This document shows, piece after piece, positions 17,985 to 27,580 of a DNA stretch of 64,000 nucleotides. Below the pieces are notes generated by a model. The model was not told the DNA's origin. It was given only the letters and a program-made list of their open reading frames with translations, and did not search any database. Origin of the DNA: Streptomyces canus (GTDB lineage: Bacteria; Actinomycetota; Actinomycetes; Streptomycetales; Streptomycetaceae); assembly GCF_041435015.1 (NCBI RefSeq), contig NZ_CP107989.1, positions 2,914,001-2,978,000 on the forward strand. The letters run 5' to 3'. Numbering within the stretch: position 1 is the stretch's first letter; each line of letters begins with the position of its first letter. The translations under genes and the position numbers were made by a program.

Positions 17985-18048
17985 CCCTTTTACGGGCAGC
18001 AGAAATACTCCCCCTCGAATTACCCTCTCTTTGTATACGGCGCCCGTG

Positions 18049-18744
18049 TTAATGCCGCAGGCCTGTCACGTTTACAGGATGTTGCGAGGTCCTCACACGG
18101 TCCGCGCGATCCTGCCCGGAGACGAACCGAAGCCGGTGCACCGCGCCCGAGCGCTCGGTGTGCAGCGCCGTGATCGCCCGCGCGCGCTCCCCGTCCCCGC
18201 GGGCCACCGCGTCCACGATCGCGCCGTGCTCGGCCCAGGACTCCGCGGGGTTGGCCGGCGCGTCCACGACGTACATCCAGGCGATCTTGTGCCGCAGCTG
18301 GGTCAGCATCGAGGTCAGCGCGGGACTTCCGGAGGCCTGGGCGAGCGTCTCGTGGAACCAGCCCCCCAGGGAGCGCAGATCCTCGCTGTTGCCCCGCCTG
18401 GCCCGCTCCTGGCCCAGCCTGACCAGGCCGCGCAGCACCTTCAGATGGGCCTCGGTGCGGCGCTGGGCGGCCCGGGAGGCGCCGAGCGGCTCGAGGAGCA
18501 TCCGCATCTCCAGGAGGTCGGAACCCTCCTGCTCGGTCGGTTCGGCCACGCACGCGCCCGCGTGCCGCCGCGTCACCACGAAGCCCTCGGCCTCCAGCGT
18601 GCGCAGGGCTTCCCGGACCGGGACACGGGAGACGCCGTAGCGGCGGGCGAGCAGTTCCTCGGTGAGCCGGCTGCCGCGCTCGTAGACACCGGCGACGATG
18701 TCGTCCCGGATCGCCGTGCATACCGAGTGCGCCGGAATACGCAT
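18049..18744 (-). CDS. GntR-family transcriptional regulator (FadR subfamily)
   Basis: A 231-residue regulator. The N-terminal winged helix (about 5-75) has TEELLARRYGVSRVPVREALRTLEAEGFV, the hallmark of GntR proteins. An all-helical FCD effector domain follows (about 85-215), with metal-type histidines in GGWFHETLAQASG, WAEHGAIVDAV and ITALHTERSG. It would bind an organic acid or similar ligand and repress or activate nearby genes; the target is not evident. It sits between ptsH (convergent) and the M23 peptidase, both apparently separate units. Confidence 0.88.
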   Translation of the reverse strand: MRIPAHSVCTAIRDDIVAGVYERGSRLTEELLARRYGVSRVPVREALRTLEAEGFVVTRRHAGACVAEPTEQEGSDLLEMRMLLEPLGASRAAQRRTEAHLKVLRGLVRLGQERARRGNSEDLRSLGGWFHETLAQASGSPALTSMLTQLRHKIAWMYVVDAPANPAESWAEHGAIVDAVARGDGERARAITALHTERSGAVHRLRFVSGQDRADRVRTSQHPVNVTGLRH

Positions 18745-18885
18745 GTCCGACCTCCGTCTTAATCCCCGTGAAACGTCGCCGATTGACGTGTGTTCAGTGA
18801 CTCTATTGCAATGAACGGGAATTTCCGACGGCGGACCGGAATCCGGGGATATTTTTTGGACAACGGGGCCGCGGAAACGACGAAA

Positions 18886-18907
18886 CCCCGGCTCGGGGGA
18901 GCCGGGG
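18886..18907 (-). terminator. Terminator of the M23 peptidase gene
   Basis: A 9-bp stem, CCCCGGCTC with GAGCCGGGG, around a GGGG loop. Read on the minus strand it is followed by TTTCG, fitting an intrinsic terminator 27 bases after the peptidase stop codon. Confidence 0.75.
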
Positions 18908-18933
18908 CCTCGCGGAGATCGCGCGGTGGGTCG

Positions 18934-19686
18934 TCAGACGTTCACACCGTGCGAGCGCAGGTAGGCGACGGGGTCGATGTCCGAGCCGTACTCGGCGGTC
19001 GTGCGCGCCTCGAAGTGCAGGTGCGGGCCGGTGACGTTGCCGGTCGCGCCGGACACTCCGATCTGCTGGCCCGGGGTGACCGACTGGCCGACCGAGACGC
19101 CGATGGACGACAGGTGGCCGTACTGGGTGTACGTGCCGTCGGCCATCCTGATCACGATCTCGTTGCCGTACGACCCGCCCCAGCCGGCCTCAACGACCGT
19201 GCCGCGGCCGACCGCGTGGACGGAGGTGCCGCTCGCGGCGTGGAAGTCGACACCGGTGTGGCTGCCGGACGACCACAGGGAGCCGCCGGTCTTGTAGCCG
19301 GTCGAGATGTAGGAGCCGGAGATCGGGACGACGAAGCTGTTGAGGCGCTTGCGCTCGGCCGCACGGGCGGCTCGCTCCTTGGCCTCGCGCTCCTCCTTGG
19401 CCCGGGCCTCGGCCTTCCTCTTGGCCTCCGCCGCCGCCTTCTTCTGCGCGGCGGCCTGCGCCTGGGCGGCGGCCTGGGCGTCGAGCTGGTCGGCGAGGGA
19501 GTCGCCGACGCTGACGACGGGCATGAGGCCGGTCTGCTCGACAGAGTTGTCGGCGGCGAGTGCGGGGGCGGCGATGGTGCCGATGACGCCGGTGGTGGCG
19601 AGGGCCGCGACGCCCGCCGCGCGGGCGGTGGTGCGCTTCATGCGGCTGGGACGACGGTGCTTCCCGGTGGCGCAGGTGAACGCCAT
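18934..19686 (-). CDS. Secreted M23 (LytM) endopeptidase with coiled-coil
   Basis: A 250-residue secreted cell-wall hydrolase. The N-terminus is basic (KHRRPSRMKRTTARAAG), followed by a hydrophobic signal segment ending near APALAADN. Residues about 70-112 form an alanine-, lysine- and glutamate-rich coiled coil. The C-terminal LytM domain has the zinc-binding motifs HTGVDF and HLHFE plus YGHLS, so it should be catalytically active and cut peptide cross-bridges in peptidoglycan. Expression is likely set by the c-di-AMP riboswitch in its 5' leader. Confidence 0.92.
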   Translation of the reverse strand: MAFTCATGKHRRPSRMKRTTARAAGVAALATTGVIGTIAAPALAADNSVEQTGLMPVVSVGDSLADQLDAQAAAQAQAAAQKKAAAEAKRKAEARAKEEREAKERAARAAERKRLNSFVVPISGSYISTGYKTGGSLWSSGSHTGVDFHAASGTSVHAVGRGTVVEAGWGGSYGNEIVIRMADGTYTQYGHLSSIGVSVGQSVTPGQQIGVSGATGNVTGPHLHFEARTTAEYGSDIDPVAYLRSHGVNV

Positions 19687-19712
19687 GTGGTGGCTGGTCC
19701 TTTCCTTCCTTC

Positions 19713-19858
19713 TCGCCTACCGGGTTAGCTGACGGGTTCGGAGCAGGAAGGTCTCCTACGGACTCCCTCGCGGCTCGCGCGGGCGTCCGATTCACCCCAG
19801 GGACACGTGATGTGGGTCCCCGGCTCCCCTGGCTCGCGCCATGCGGGGACTCGGCGAT
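19713..19858 (-). promoter_or_regulatory. c-di-AMP riboswitch (ydaO-yuaA class)
   Basis: The minus-strand leader of the M23 gene contains the conserved blocks of the ydaO-yuaA aptamer in order: AGCCGGGGACCCAC, GGGGTGAATCGG, then CCGAACCCGTCAG and CTAACCCGGTAGGCG just before the ribosome-site region AGAAGGAAGGAAAGGA. In actinomycetes this riboswitch is known upstream of cell-wall hydrolases and turns expression off when c-di-AMP binds. The 5' limit is approximate. Confidence 0.92.
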
Positions 19859-20009
19859 GACTGTCCGGTGCCGCGGGCGCGGCGCAGTGCCTGACGGACA
19901 GCCCAGAGGACGCTAAGCGGGGCCACATTCAATCCCCAAACGGATCACGGCGTTTGTAGCGCATCCCACAGGGCAGACAGGCAACCTCCTGCCCAATTCG
20001 GACATCTGA

Positions 20010-20041
20010 GGGCCCTGGTGACGCATGCGTCACCAGGGCCC
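20010..20041 (-). terminator. Terminator of the M16 peptidase operon
   Basis: A perfect 15-bp inverted repeat (GGGCCCTGGTGACGC and its complement) around a 2-base centre, 16 bases after the stop of the second M16 gene. On the minus strand it is followed by TCAGATG. Confidence 0.8.
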
Positions 20042-20057
20042 CCGAGGTCGGATTCCT

Positions 20058-21446
20058 CTACTCGGCCGTGACGACCTTGACTTCGCCGATACCGAGGGCC
20101 TCGACGGGCTCCTTGATGGCGGCCGCGTCGCCGACCAGGACCGTCACCAGCCGGTCCACCGGGAAGGCGTTCACGACGGCCGCGGTGGCCTCGACGGTGC
20201 CGGTCGCGGCGAGCTGCTGGTACAGAGTCGCCTGGTAGTCGTCCGGCAGGTGCTGCTCGACCTGGTCGGCCAGCGTGCTCGCCACGGCCGCCGCGGTCTC
20301 GTACTTGAGCGGCGCCACACCGACGAGGTTCTGTACGGCGACATCGCGCTCGGCGTCGGTGAGACCGCCTTCGGCGAGCGTGCGCAGCACCTTCCACAGG
20401 TCGTCCAGGGCGGGAAGGGTGTTCGGGGTGTCGACGGAGCCGCTGATGGCGAGCATCGCGGCGCCCGAACCGTCCGGGGCGGACCTGAGGACCTGACCGA
20501 ACGAGCGCACACCGTAGGTGTAGCCCTTCTCCTCGCGCAGGACGCGGTCCAGGCGGGAGGTGAGGGTGCCGCCGAGGCAGTACGTGCCGAGCACCTGCGC
20601 GGGCCACACGCGTGCGTGGCGATCGGCGCCGATGCGGCCGATCAGCAGCTGCGTCTGGACGGCGCCGGGGCGGTCCACGATGACGACCCGGCCGGTGTCG
20701 TCGGCGGTCACCGGCGGCACCGGCCGCGGCCGGCCCGTGGAGCCGGTCCAGGAACCGAGGGTGTCGCCGAGCAGGGCGTCAAGGTCGATGCCGGTGAGGT
20801 CGCCGACCACCACGGCGGTCGCGGTGGCGGGGCGCACGTGCTTCTCGTAGAAGCCGCGCACGGCCGCGGAGTCGATGTTCTCGACCGTCTCCTCGGTGCC
20901 CTGGCGCGGGCGCGACATGCGCGAGTCGGCCGGGAACAGCTCCCTGGAGAGCTCCTTGGCGGCGCGGCGGGACGGGTTGGCCAGCTCGTGCGGGATCTCG
21001 TCCAGGCGGTTGCGGACGAGCCGCTCGACCTCGCTGTCCGCGAACGCGGGCGCCCTGAGGGCGTCGGCCAGCAGACCGAGCGCCTTGGCGAGGCGGGAGG
21101 CCGGCACTTCGAGGCTGAGGCGGACGCCCGGGTGGTCGGCGTGCGCGTCGAGGGTGGCGCCGCAGCGCTCCAGCTCGGCGGCGAACTCCTCGGCGGAGTG
21201 CTTGTCGGTGCCTTCGGAGAAGGCGCGCGCCATGATCGTGGCGACGCCGTCCAGGCCGGTCGGCTCGGCGTCCAGGGGTGCGTCCAGGAGCACCTCGACG
21301 GCGACGACCTGCTGGCCGGGGCGGTGGCAGCGCAGGAGGGTGAGGCCGTTGTCGAGCGTCCCGCGCTCGGGGGCGGGGAAGGCCCAGACCTTGGGCTCGC
21401 CCGCCTGCGGCTGCGGGTGGAATTCCATCGCGGCGAGCTCGGTCAC
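20058..21446 (-). CDS. M16-family protein, non-catalytic partner subunit
   Basis: A 462-residue protein with the two-lobe M16 fold but without the HxxEH zinc motif: the region where it should lie (FSEGTDKHSAEEFAAELERCGA) has none. The second lobe keeps the substrate-binding R/Y stretch EEKGYTYGVRSF. It is the usual inactive half of an M16B heterodimer. The GTG start overlaps the stop of the catalytic partner by four bases (GTGA), so the two are made together. No signal peptide. The pair resembles processing peptidases and mycobacterial PepR-type proteins. Confidence 0.88.
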   Translation of the reverse strand: MTELAAMEFHPQPQAGEPKVWAFPAPERGTLDNGLTLLRCHRPGQQVVAVEVLLDAPLDAEPTGLDGVATIMARAFSEGTDKHSAEEFAAELERCGATLDAHADHPGVRLSLEVPASRLAKALGLLADALRAPAFADSEVERLVRNRLDEIPHELANPSRRAAKELSRELFPADSRMSRPRQGTEETVENIDSAAVRGFYEKHVRPATATAVVVGDLTGIDLDALLGDTLGSWTGSTGRPRPVPPVTADDTGRVVIVDRPGAVQTQLLIGRIGADRHARVWPAQVLGTYCLGGTLTSRLDRVLREEKGYTYGVRSFGQVLRSAPDGSGAAMLAISGSVDTPNTLPALDDLWKVLRTLAEGGLTDAERDVAVQNLVGVAPLKYETAAAVASTLADQVEQHLPDDYQATLYQQLAATGTVEATAAVVNAFPVDRLVTVLVGDAAAIKEPVEALGIGEVKVVTAE

Positions 21447-22849
21447 TTGGCCGCCTCCTCGTTCTCGTCGGTGGCTTCCACGGCGGCCGCGGACTCCGGG
21501 TCTTCGGCGCCCTCGGCGTCCTCGGCGCTCTGGGCGATCTCGGCCGGGGCGGTGGGCTCGTAGACGAGCACCGCGCGGTTGTCGGGGCGCAGCTTGGCCT
21601 TGGCGACCGCCTGGACCTCCTCGGCGCTCACCTCGAGGACGCGCTGTACCGCGGTCAGGGCGAGCTGCGGGTCGCCGAACAGGACGGCGAAGCGGCACAG
21701 TTCGTCGGCGCGGCCCGCGACGGTGCCGAGCCGGTCCAGCCACTCGCGCTCCAACTGGGCCTGGGCGCGCTCCATTTCCTCGGCTGTCGGGCCCTCCTCG
21801 GCGAACCGGGCGAGCTCCTCGTCGATGGCCGCCTCGATGACCGGAACCTCGACGTCACCGGAGGTCTTCACGTCGAGCCAGCCCAGGGAGGGCGCACCGG
21901 CCAGGCGCAGCAGGCCGAAGCCGGCCGCGACGGCCGTACGGTCGCGCCGTACGAGCCGGTTGTAGAGGCGGGAGGACTCGCCGCCGCCCAGAACGGTGAG
22001 GGCGAGGTCGGCCGCGTCGCACGCGCGGGTGCCGTCGTGCGGAAGCCGGTAGGCCGCCATCAGGGCGCGTGCCGGGACCTCTTCCTCGACGACCTCGCGC
22101 AGCTGCTCGCCGATCGTCTCGGGCAGGGAACCGTCGCGGGGCGCGGGCTTGCCGTCGTGCGAGGCGATGGAGCCGAAGTACTTCTCGATCCAGGCGAGCG
22201 TCTGCTCCGGGTCGATGTCGCCGACGACCGACAGAACCGCGTTGCCCGGCGCGTAGTACGTGCGGAAGAACGCCCTCGCGTCCTCCAGCGTGGCCGCGTC
22301 CAGGTCGGCCATCGAGCCGATCGGGGTGTGGTGGTAGGGGTGGCCCTCCGGGTAGGCGAGGGCGGTGAGCTTCTCGAAGGCCGTGCCGTACGGCACGTTG
22401 TCGTAGCGCTGTCGTCGCTCGTTCTTGACGACGTCCCGCTGGTTCTCCATGGACTCGTCGTCGAGGGCGGCGAGCAGGGAGCCCATGCGGTCGGCCTCCA
22501 GCCAGAGGGCGAGCTCCAGCTGGTGGGTGGGCATGGTCTCGAAGTAGTTGGTCCGCTCGAAGCTGGTGGTGCCGTTGAGCGAGCCGCCGGCGCCCTGGAC
22601 GAGTTCGAAGTGTCCGTTGCCCTGTACCTGCTTCGAGCCCTGGAACATCAAGTGCTCGAAAAGGTGAGCCAGGCCGGTACGTCCCTTGACCTCGTGGCGT
22701 GAGCCGACGTCGTACCAGAGGCACACCGCCGCGACCGGGGTCAGGTGGTCCTCGGAGAGCACCACGCGCAGGCCATTGGCCAGGCGGTGCTCGGTCGCTG
22801 TCAGGCCCCCGGTGCCTGCCTGGTCTGTGGCCGTGTGACCCATGGGCAT
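21443..22849 (-). CDS. M16-family zinc metallopeptidase, catalytic subunit
   Basis: A 468-residue zinc peptidase. The inverted zinc motif HLFEH (H62, E65, H66) lies in GLAHLFEHLMFQG, with the third ligand Glu in the ENQRDVVKNERRQRYDN stretch about 75 residues later. The second lobe runs from about 240 and ends in a low-complexity acidic tail rich in Glu and Ala. The ATG (MPMGHTAT) follows AAGGGACGTAC. There is no signal peptide, so it is probably cytoplasmic. It is the first gene of a two-gene operon, with the non-catalytic subunit next. Divergent from parC. Confidence 0.9.
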   Translation of the reverse strand: MPMGHTATDQAGTGGLTATEHRLANGLRVVLSEDHLTPVAAVCLWYDVGSRHEVKGRTGLAHLFEHLMFQGSKQVQGNGHFELVQGAGGSLNGTTSFERTNYFETMPTHQLELALWLEADRMGSLLAALDDESMENQRDVVKNERRQRYDNVPYGTAFEKLTALAYPEGHPYHHTPIGSMADLDAATLEDARAFFRTYYAPGNAVLSVVGDIDPEQTLAWIEKYFGSIASHDGKPAPRDGSLPETIGEQLREVVEEEVPARALMAAYRLPHDGTRACDAADLALTVLGGGESSRLYNRLVRRDRTAVAAGFGLLRLAGAPSLGWLDVKTSGDVEVPVIEAAIDEELARFAEEGPTAEEMERAQAQLEREWLDRLGTVAGRADELCRFAVLFGDPQLALTAVQRVLEVSAEEVQAVAKAKLRPDNRAVLVYEPTAPAEIAQSAEDAEGAEDPESAAAVEATDENEEAAK

Positions 22850-23167
22850 GTACGTCCCTTCGATCGCGGTCGCGGTCGTGGAAACCGCGGTTGTCCTGCC
22901 GGTCCTGCCACTGTATGCAAGCGTGCGGACCCTCGGCGAAGTTCCCGGAGCGCGTACGCCCACAGCGGATCGCGTAGCCTGCGGGCAATCGTGAGGGAGG
23001 CGCTGTGCCGGCGCCGGGCCGGGCGCCTCAGTCGGGTCCTGGCCCGGACTGTCAGTGCCGCGGTCCACAATGGTCCGCGTCAGATCCCGTTCACGCTTCA
23101 GCAAGAGTGAGCCAAAGGGCCGTGAGCGACCCGTAGGCGAGCGACCAGAAAAGAGGAGCCGGCAGCG
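22850..23167. other. Divergent promoter region between the M16 operon and parC
   Basis: About 320 bases with no supported gene. It holds both promoters; the parC ribosome site GAGGAGCCGGCAGCG is at its right end. I could not pick out a convincing operator. Confidence 0.5.
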
Positions 23168-25627
23168 ATGGCCCGCCGCAGCACGAAGACCCCGCCGCCC
23201 GACGACTCGTACGAGGAGCGGATCCTCGACATCGACGTCGTGGACGAGATGAAGGGCTCGTACCTCGAGTACGCGTACTCGGTCATCTACTCCCGCGCGC
23301 TCCCGGACGCCCGCGACGGCCTCAAGCCGGTGCACCGGCGCATCGTCTACCAGATGAACGAGATGGGCCTGCGCCCTGACCGCGGCTATGTGAAGTGTGC
23401 CCGCGTGGTCGGCGAGGTCATGGGTAAGTTGCACCCGCACGGCGACGCGTCGATCTACGACGCCCTCGTGCGCATGGCCCAGCCCTTCTCGATGAGCGTG
23501 CCGCTGGTAGACGGGCACGGCAACTTCGGTTCGCTGGGCAATGACGACCCGCCGGCCGCCATGCGGTACACCGAGTGCCGCGCCGCCGAGGCCGCGAGCC
23601 TGATGACGGAGTCCATCGACGAGGACACGGTCGACTTCGCGCCCAACTACGACGGCCAGGAGCAGGAGCCGGGCGCGCTGCCCGCCGCCTTCCCGAACCT
23701 GCTGGTGAACGGCTCCTCCGGCATCGCGGTCGGCATGGCCACCAACATGGCGCCGCACAACCTCGCCGAGGTCATCGCGGCGGCCCGCCACCTGATCCGC
23801 TACCCGAACGCGGACCTGGACGCCCTGATGCGGCACGTTCCGGGCCCCGACCTGCCCACCGGCGGCCGGATCGTCGGGCTCTCCGGCATCCGGGACGCCT
23901 ACGAGACGGGCCGCGGCACGTTCAAGATCCGCGCGACGGTGTCGGTGGAGACGGTGACGGCCCGCCGCAAGGGCCTCGTCGTCACCGAGCTGCCCTTCAC
24001 GGTCGGCCCGGAGAAGGTGATCGCCAAGATCAAGGACCTGGTCGGCTCGAAGAAGCTCCAGGGCATCGCCGACGTCAAGGACCTCACGGACCGCGCGCAC
24101 GGCCTGCGTCTGGTCATCGAGATCAAGAACGGCTTCGTGCCGGAAGCGGTCCTTGAGCAGCTCTACAAGCTGACGCCGATGGAGGAGTCCTTCGGCGTCA
24201 ACAACGTCGCGCTGGTGGACGGTCAGCCCCTCACGCTCGGCCTCAAGGAGCTCCTCGAGGTCTATCTCGACCACCGCTTCGAAGTGGTGCGCCGCCGCAG
24301 CGAGTTCCGGCGCACCAAGCGCCGCGACCGGCTGCACCTGGTCGAGGGTCTGCTCACCGCCCTGGTCGACATCGACGAGGTCATCCGCATCATCCGCTCC
24401 AGCGACAACTCAGCGCAGGCGAAGGAGCGCCTGATCGAGCGCTTCTCGCTGAGCGAGATCCAGACGCAGTACATCCTGGACACGCCCCTGCGGCGCCTGA
24501 CCAGGTTCGACCGCATCGAGCTGGAGTCGGAGAAGGACCGGCTCAACGCCGAGATCGCGGAGCTGACCCGGATCCTGGAGTCGGACGCCGAGCTGCGCAA
24601 GCTGGTCTCCGCCGAACTGGCCGCGGTCGCCAAGAAGTACGGCACCGAGCGGCGTACGGTCCTGCTGGAGGCCGGAGCGACGGCCCCCGTGACCGCCGTT
24701 CCGCTCCAGGTGGCGGACGACCCGTGCCGGGTACTGCTGTCCTCGACGGGCCTGCTGGCCCGTACGTCGAACGGCGAGCCGTTCCCGGAGGACGCCGACG
24801 CCAGGCGCAGTAAGCACGACGTGATCGTCTCCGCGGTACCGGCCACCGCGCGTGGCGAGATCGGCGCGGTCACGTCGTCCGGCCGCCTGCTGCGGCTGAA
24901 CGTCATCGACCTTCCGCAGCTCCCGGACACCGCCGCGGCCCCCAACCTCGCGGGCGGGGCCCCGCTGTCGGAGTTCCTCTCCCTGGAGGACGACGAGACG
25001 CTGGTCTGCCTGACCACGCTCGACGAGTCCTCCCCCGGTCTGGCGCTCGGCACCGAACAGGGCGTCGTCAAGCGCGTGGTCCCCGACTACCCGTCCAACA
25101 AGGGTGAGTTGGAGGTCATCACGCTCAAGGAGGGCGACCGGATCGTCGGCGCGATCGAACTGCGCACCGGTGAGGAGGACCTGGTGTTCATCACCGACGA
25201 CGCCCAGCTCCTGCGCTATCAGGCCGCGCAGGTCCGCCCGCAGGGCCGCCCGGCGGGCGGTATGGCGGGCATCAAGCTCACCGAGGGCGCGAAGGTCATC
25301 TCCTTCACCGCGGTGGATCCGGCCGTGGACGCGGTCGTCTTCACGGTCGCGGGCTCGCGCGGCACGCTCGACGACTCGGTCCAGACGACGGCCAAGCTGA
25401 CCCCGTTCGACCAGTACCCGCGCAAGGGCCGCGCCACGGGCGGTGTGCGCTGCCAGCGGTTCCTGAAGGGCGAGGACTGCCTGTCCCTGGCCTGGGCGGG
25501 CGCCGTCCCGGCCCGCGCCGCGCAGAAGAACGGCACACCGGCCGACCTCCCGGAGATCGACCCGCGCCGTGACGGCTCGGGCGTGTCGCTGGCGAAGACG
25601 GTGTCGGTGGTGGCGGGACCGGTCTAG
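23168..25627 (+). CDS. parC: DNA topoisomerase IV subunit A
   Basis: Breakage-reunion subunit that decatenates chromosomes. The 819 residues have the conserved opening [31 protein letters not shown], catalytic Tyr134 in AAMRYTECR, and a six-bladed C-terminal beta-pinwheel region from about 490. In the quinolone region [11 protein letters not shown], the position equivalent to GyrA Ser83 is alanine (A94) and the next is Ser95. Here parC stands alone; its partner parE is about 18 kb away, as in other Streptomyces. The stop codon overlaps that of the convergent CobW-type gene in the palindrome CTAG. Confidence 0.94.
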   Translation: MARRSTKTPPPDDSYEERILDIDVVDEMKGSYLEYAYSVIYSRALPDARDGLKPVHRRIVYQMNEMGLRPDRGYVKCARVVGEVMGKLHPHGDASIYDALVRMAQPFSMSVPLVDGHGNFGSLGNDDPPAAMRYTECRAAEAASLMTESIDEDTVDFAPNYDGQEQEPGALPAAFPNLLVNGSSGIAVGMATNMAPHNLAEVIAAARHLIRYPNADLDALMRHVPGPDLPTGGRIVGLSGIRDAYETGRGTFKIRATVSVETVTARRKGLVVTELPFTVGPEKVIAKIKDLVGSKKLQGIADVKDLTDRAHGLRLVIEIKNGFVPEAVLEQLYKLTPMEESFGVNNVALVDGQPLTLGLKELLEVYLDHRFEVVRRRSEFRRTKRRDRLHLVEGLLTALVDIDEVIRIIRSSDNSAQAKERLIERFSLSEIQTQYILDTPLRRLTRFDRIELESEKDRLNAEIAELTRILESDAELRKLVSAELAAVAKKYGTERRTVLLEAGATAPVTAVPLQVADDPCRVLLSSTGLLARTSNGEPFPEDADARRSKHDVIVSAVPATARGEIGAVTSSGRLLRLNVIDLPQLPDTAAAPNLAGGAPLSEFLSLEDDETLVCLTTLDESSPGLALGTEQGVVKRVVPDYPSNKGELEVITLKEGDRIVGAIELRTGEEDLVFITDDAQLLRYQAAQVRPQGRPAGGMAGIKLTEGAKVISFTAVDPAVDAVVFTVAGSRGTLDDSVQTTAKLTPFDQYPRKGRATGGVRCQRFLKGEDCLSLAWAGAVPARAAQKNGTPADLPEIDPRRDGSGVSLAKTVSVVAGPV

Positions 25628-26700
25628 AAGCCGGGGTCCTGCTCGTCGGGATCCGGTACGTAGCGAAGGACGCCCCACATGCCGGCCTCGTCGGCGTGCG
25701 GGGCGTCCGCGTCTGCCCTGCACGCCTCCAGCTCCTTGCGCAGGGCGGGAGTGTCGATGGCGGAGCCGATGAGGACGAGCTGGGTGAGGCGGGTGTCACC
25801 GGGCGCCCAGGCCTCCGGGTAGAAGCGCAGGAAGCGTCCCACGGCATGGACGGCGTAACGGTTGCGGACGTCATGCGGGCCGAAGTCGACGTACCCCTTG
25901 ATCCGGTAGAGGCCCTCGGGCCTGCTGTCGAGGAACGTCATGAGCCGGCGGGGGTCGAGGGGTTCGCCGCAGGCGAAGGAGAGGCTGTCGTAGCCGGAGT
26001 GCAGATGTCCGGCGTGATCGTCACCGTGGTCGTGGTGGTCGTGGTGGTCGTGCAGGTCGTCGAAGGAGAGCTGTCCGATGCGCTCCTCGGCGGGCCGGCA
26101 GTCGAAGAGGAACTCGGGGTCGATGCGACCGTAGGTGGCGGGAACGACAGCCGCACGGTCGACAAGTCGATGCACCAGAGCGAGGACGTGTTCGGCATCG
26201 GCCGCCCGGTCGAGCTTGTTGACGACGACGAGGTCGGCGAGGGCGAGATGCCGGTCGATCTCGGGATGCCGGGCGCGGGTGTCGTCGAACTCGGCGGCGT
26301 CCACGACCTCGACGAGGCCGCCGTAGACGATTCCGGGTTGTTCGCTGGCGAGCACCATGCGGACGAGTTCCTGCGGCTCGGCGAGTCCGCTGGCCTCCAC
26401 GACGATCACATCGATACCGGTGTCGGGATGAGCGAGCCGGGACAGGTACTGGTCGAGTTCGCTGACATCGACGGCGCAGCACAGGCAGCCGTTCCCGAGG
26501 GAGACGGTGGAGTCGCCGAGCGCGCCGGCGACGGCCATGGCGTCGATCTCGATGGCACCGAAGTCGTTGACGATGGCTCCGATACGGCTGCCGCCGCTGC
26601 GGTGGAGGAGATGATTGAGGAGGGTGGTCTTGCCGGAACCCAGGAATCCGGCAAGGACGACGACCGGGACCTGCCGGTGGCTCCCGCTCGGCTGACTCAA
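25624..26700 (-). CDS. CobW/COG0523 GTP-dependent metallochaperone
   Basis: A 358-residue G3E-family GTPase. The P-loop is GFLGSGKTTLLNH (about 18-30), the metal-binding CxCC motif is GCLCCAVD (C72, C74, C75), and NKLD is the guanine-specificity motif near 161. A histidine-rich loop (217-234, with repeated HDHHDH) precedes the CobW C-terminal domain. Such proteins deliver zinc or cobalt to target proteins. The TTG start (MSQPSGSHRQ) follows AAAGAGG; there is no better start upstream. I found no clear Zur box upstream, and neighbours do not reveal the client. Confidence 0.88.
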   Translation of the reverse strand: MSQPSGSHRQVPVVVLAGFLGSGKTTLLNHLLHRSGGSRIGAIVNDFGAIEIDAMAVAGALGDSTVSLGNGCLCCAVDVSELDQYLSRLAHPDTGIDVIVVEASGLAEPQELVRMVLASEQPGIVYGGLVEVVDAAEFDDTRARHPEIDRHLALADLVVVNKLDRAADAEHVLALVHRLVDRAAVVPATYGRIDPEFLFDCRPAEERIGQLSFDDLHDHHDHHDHGDDHAGHLHSGYDSLSFACGEPLDPRRLMTFLDSRPEGLYRIKGYVDFGPHDVRNRYAVHAVGRFLRFYPEAWAPGDTRLTQLVLIGSAIDTPALRKELEACRADADAPHADEAGMWGVLRYVPDPDEQDPGF

Positions 26701-27022
26701 CGTGCGACCTCTTTCGCGCTGCCGCGTGCACCGGATCGCGGGCCCGGCGCACGTACGAGATGTGAATGCCGGACCAGGATACGAGCCGGAATAATCACCG
26801 CGAAGTGAACGATTGTTAGCAGCACTTGCGGGGCAGACGTTGGGGAAGGCGCCGGTTCGTGCGACCCTCACTTCCCTCCGTGCGCCTCCTCTCCGCCTCC
26901 CCCGCCGATCAGAGCCGCTCGGCACCCTGGGAGACGGCAAGCGCCGCCCACCGCTCGCCGGTCCCCATCAGTCGACCCGCACCCCGACGACCGGCGGACG
27001 GCCGCCTGAATCGGGGGTTGAC
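26701..27022. other. Divergent intergenic region
   Basis: About 320 bases between the metallochaperone gene and the DUF6082 gene, with no supported gene. The left third is relatively AT-rich (26760-26825) and probably holds promoters. No recognisable zinc or iron box was found. Confidence 0.45.
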
Positions 27023-27580
27023 ATGGTCACACAGAGCTTTTGGACGCGAGGCCTGCGCACGGCCGCCGCGGTCGGCGTCGGCGCTGTGGCGGGTGCCGTC
27101 GCCTCCCTCGCCGCGCAGCAACACACGATGCGGTCGCTCCATGCGCGTCTGGACCAACTGGAAGCGGTTGCCCGGTCCCCTCGGCACGCCGACCTGGCAA
27201 GTCAACAGCACCAGCACTGGGAACTGCTCAGCAAGGCCATAGACGATCCCGAGTTGGCCGAGGTCCTGGATCTCTACGAGGCGCCGGTGTCCGCCAAGCA
27301 GCGCCGCCAGTACCTGTTCGCCAACGCCTTGTACACGAACCTGCTCTTCTACTACCGCATCGGCAACCTGTCCAAGGAGGAGTTCTTCAAGCACGTCCGC
27401 GGCATCTTCCAGAACCCGATCGTCAGGGAGTACTGGTACGCCACCCAGCAGCAGCGGGCGAGCCTTGCGGACACCGACGAGGCGGAACTGGGCAAGCTGG
27501 TGGACGATCTCCTCCAGCAGCTGGAGGATTCGGACACGGAGGAGTGGTGGGTGGTCGGCGAGCCGCCTGGCGCACCGTAA
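27023..27580 (+). CDS. DUF6082 family membrane-anchored protein
   Basis: A 185-residue protein with an N-terminal hydrophobic helix (about 10-32, RTAAAVGVGAVAGAVASLAA), then a mainly helical soluble part with conserved aromatic residues (QYLFANALYTNLLFYYRIG, REYWYATQQQRAS). This matches the Streptomyces DUF6082 group of unknown function. The ATG is preceded by GGGGG at 6 bases. It is followed, after about 245 bases, by two further small genes on the same strand. Function unknown; a membrane-tethered regulatory or structural role is possible. Confidence 0.68.
   Translation: MVTQSFWTRGLRTAAAVGVGAVAGAVASLAAQQHTMRSLHARLDQLEAVARSPRHADLASQQHQHWELLSKAIDDPELAEVLDLYEAPVSAKQRRQYLFANALYTNLLFYYRIGNLSKEEFFKHVRGIFQNPIVREYWYATQQQRASLADTDEAELGKLVDDLLQQLEDSDTEEWWVVGEPPGAP

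Noticed and set aside
26760..26830. Zur box upstream of the CobW-type gene
   Set aside because: The AT-rich stretch has TGAACGATTGTTAGCA-like sequence, but the inverted symmetry of known Zur boxes is missing.
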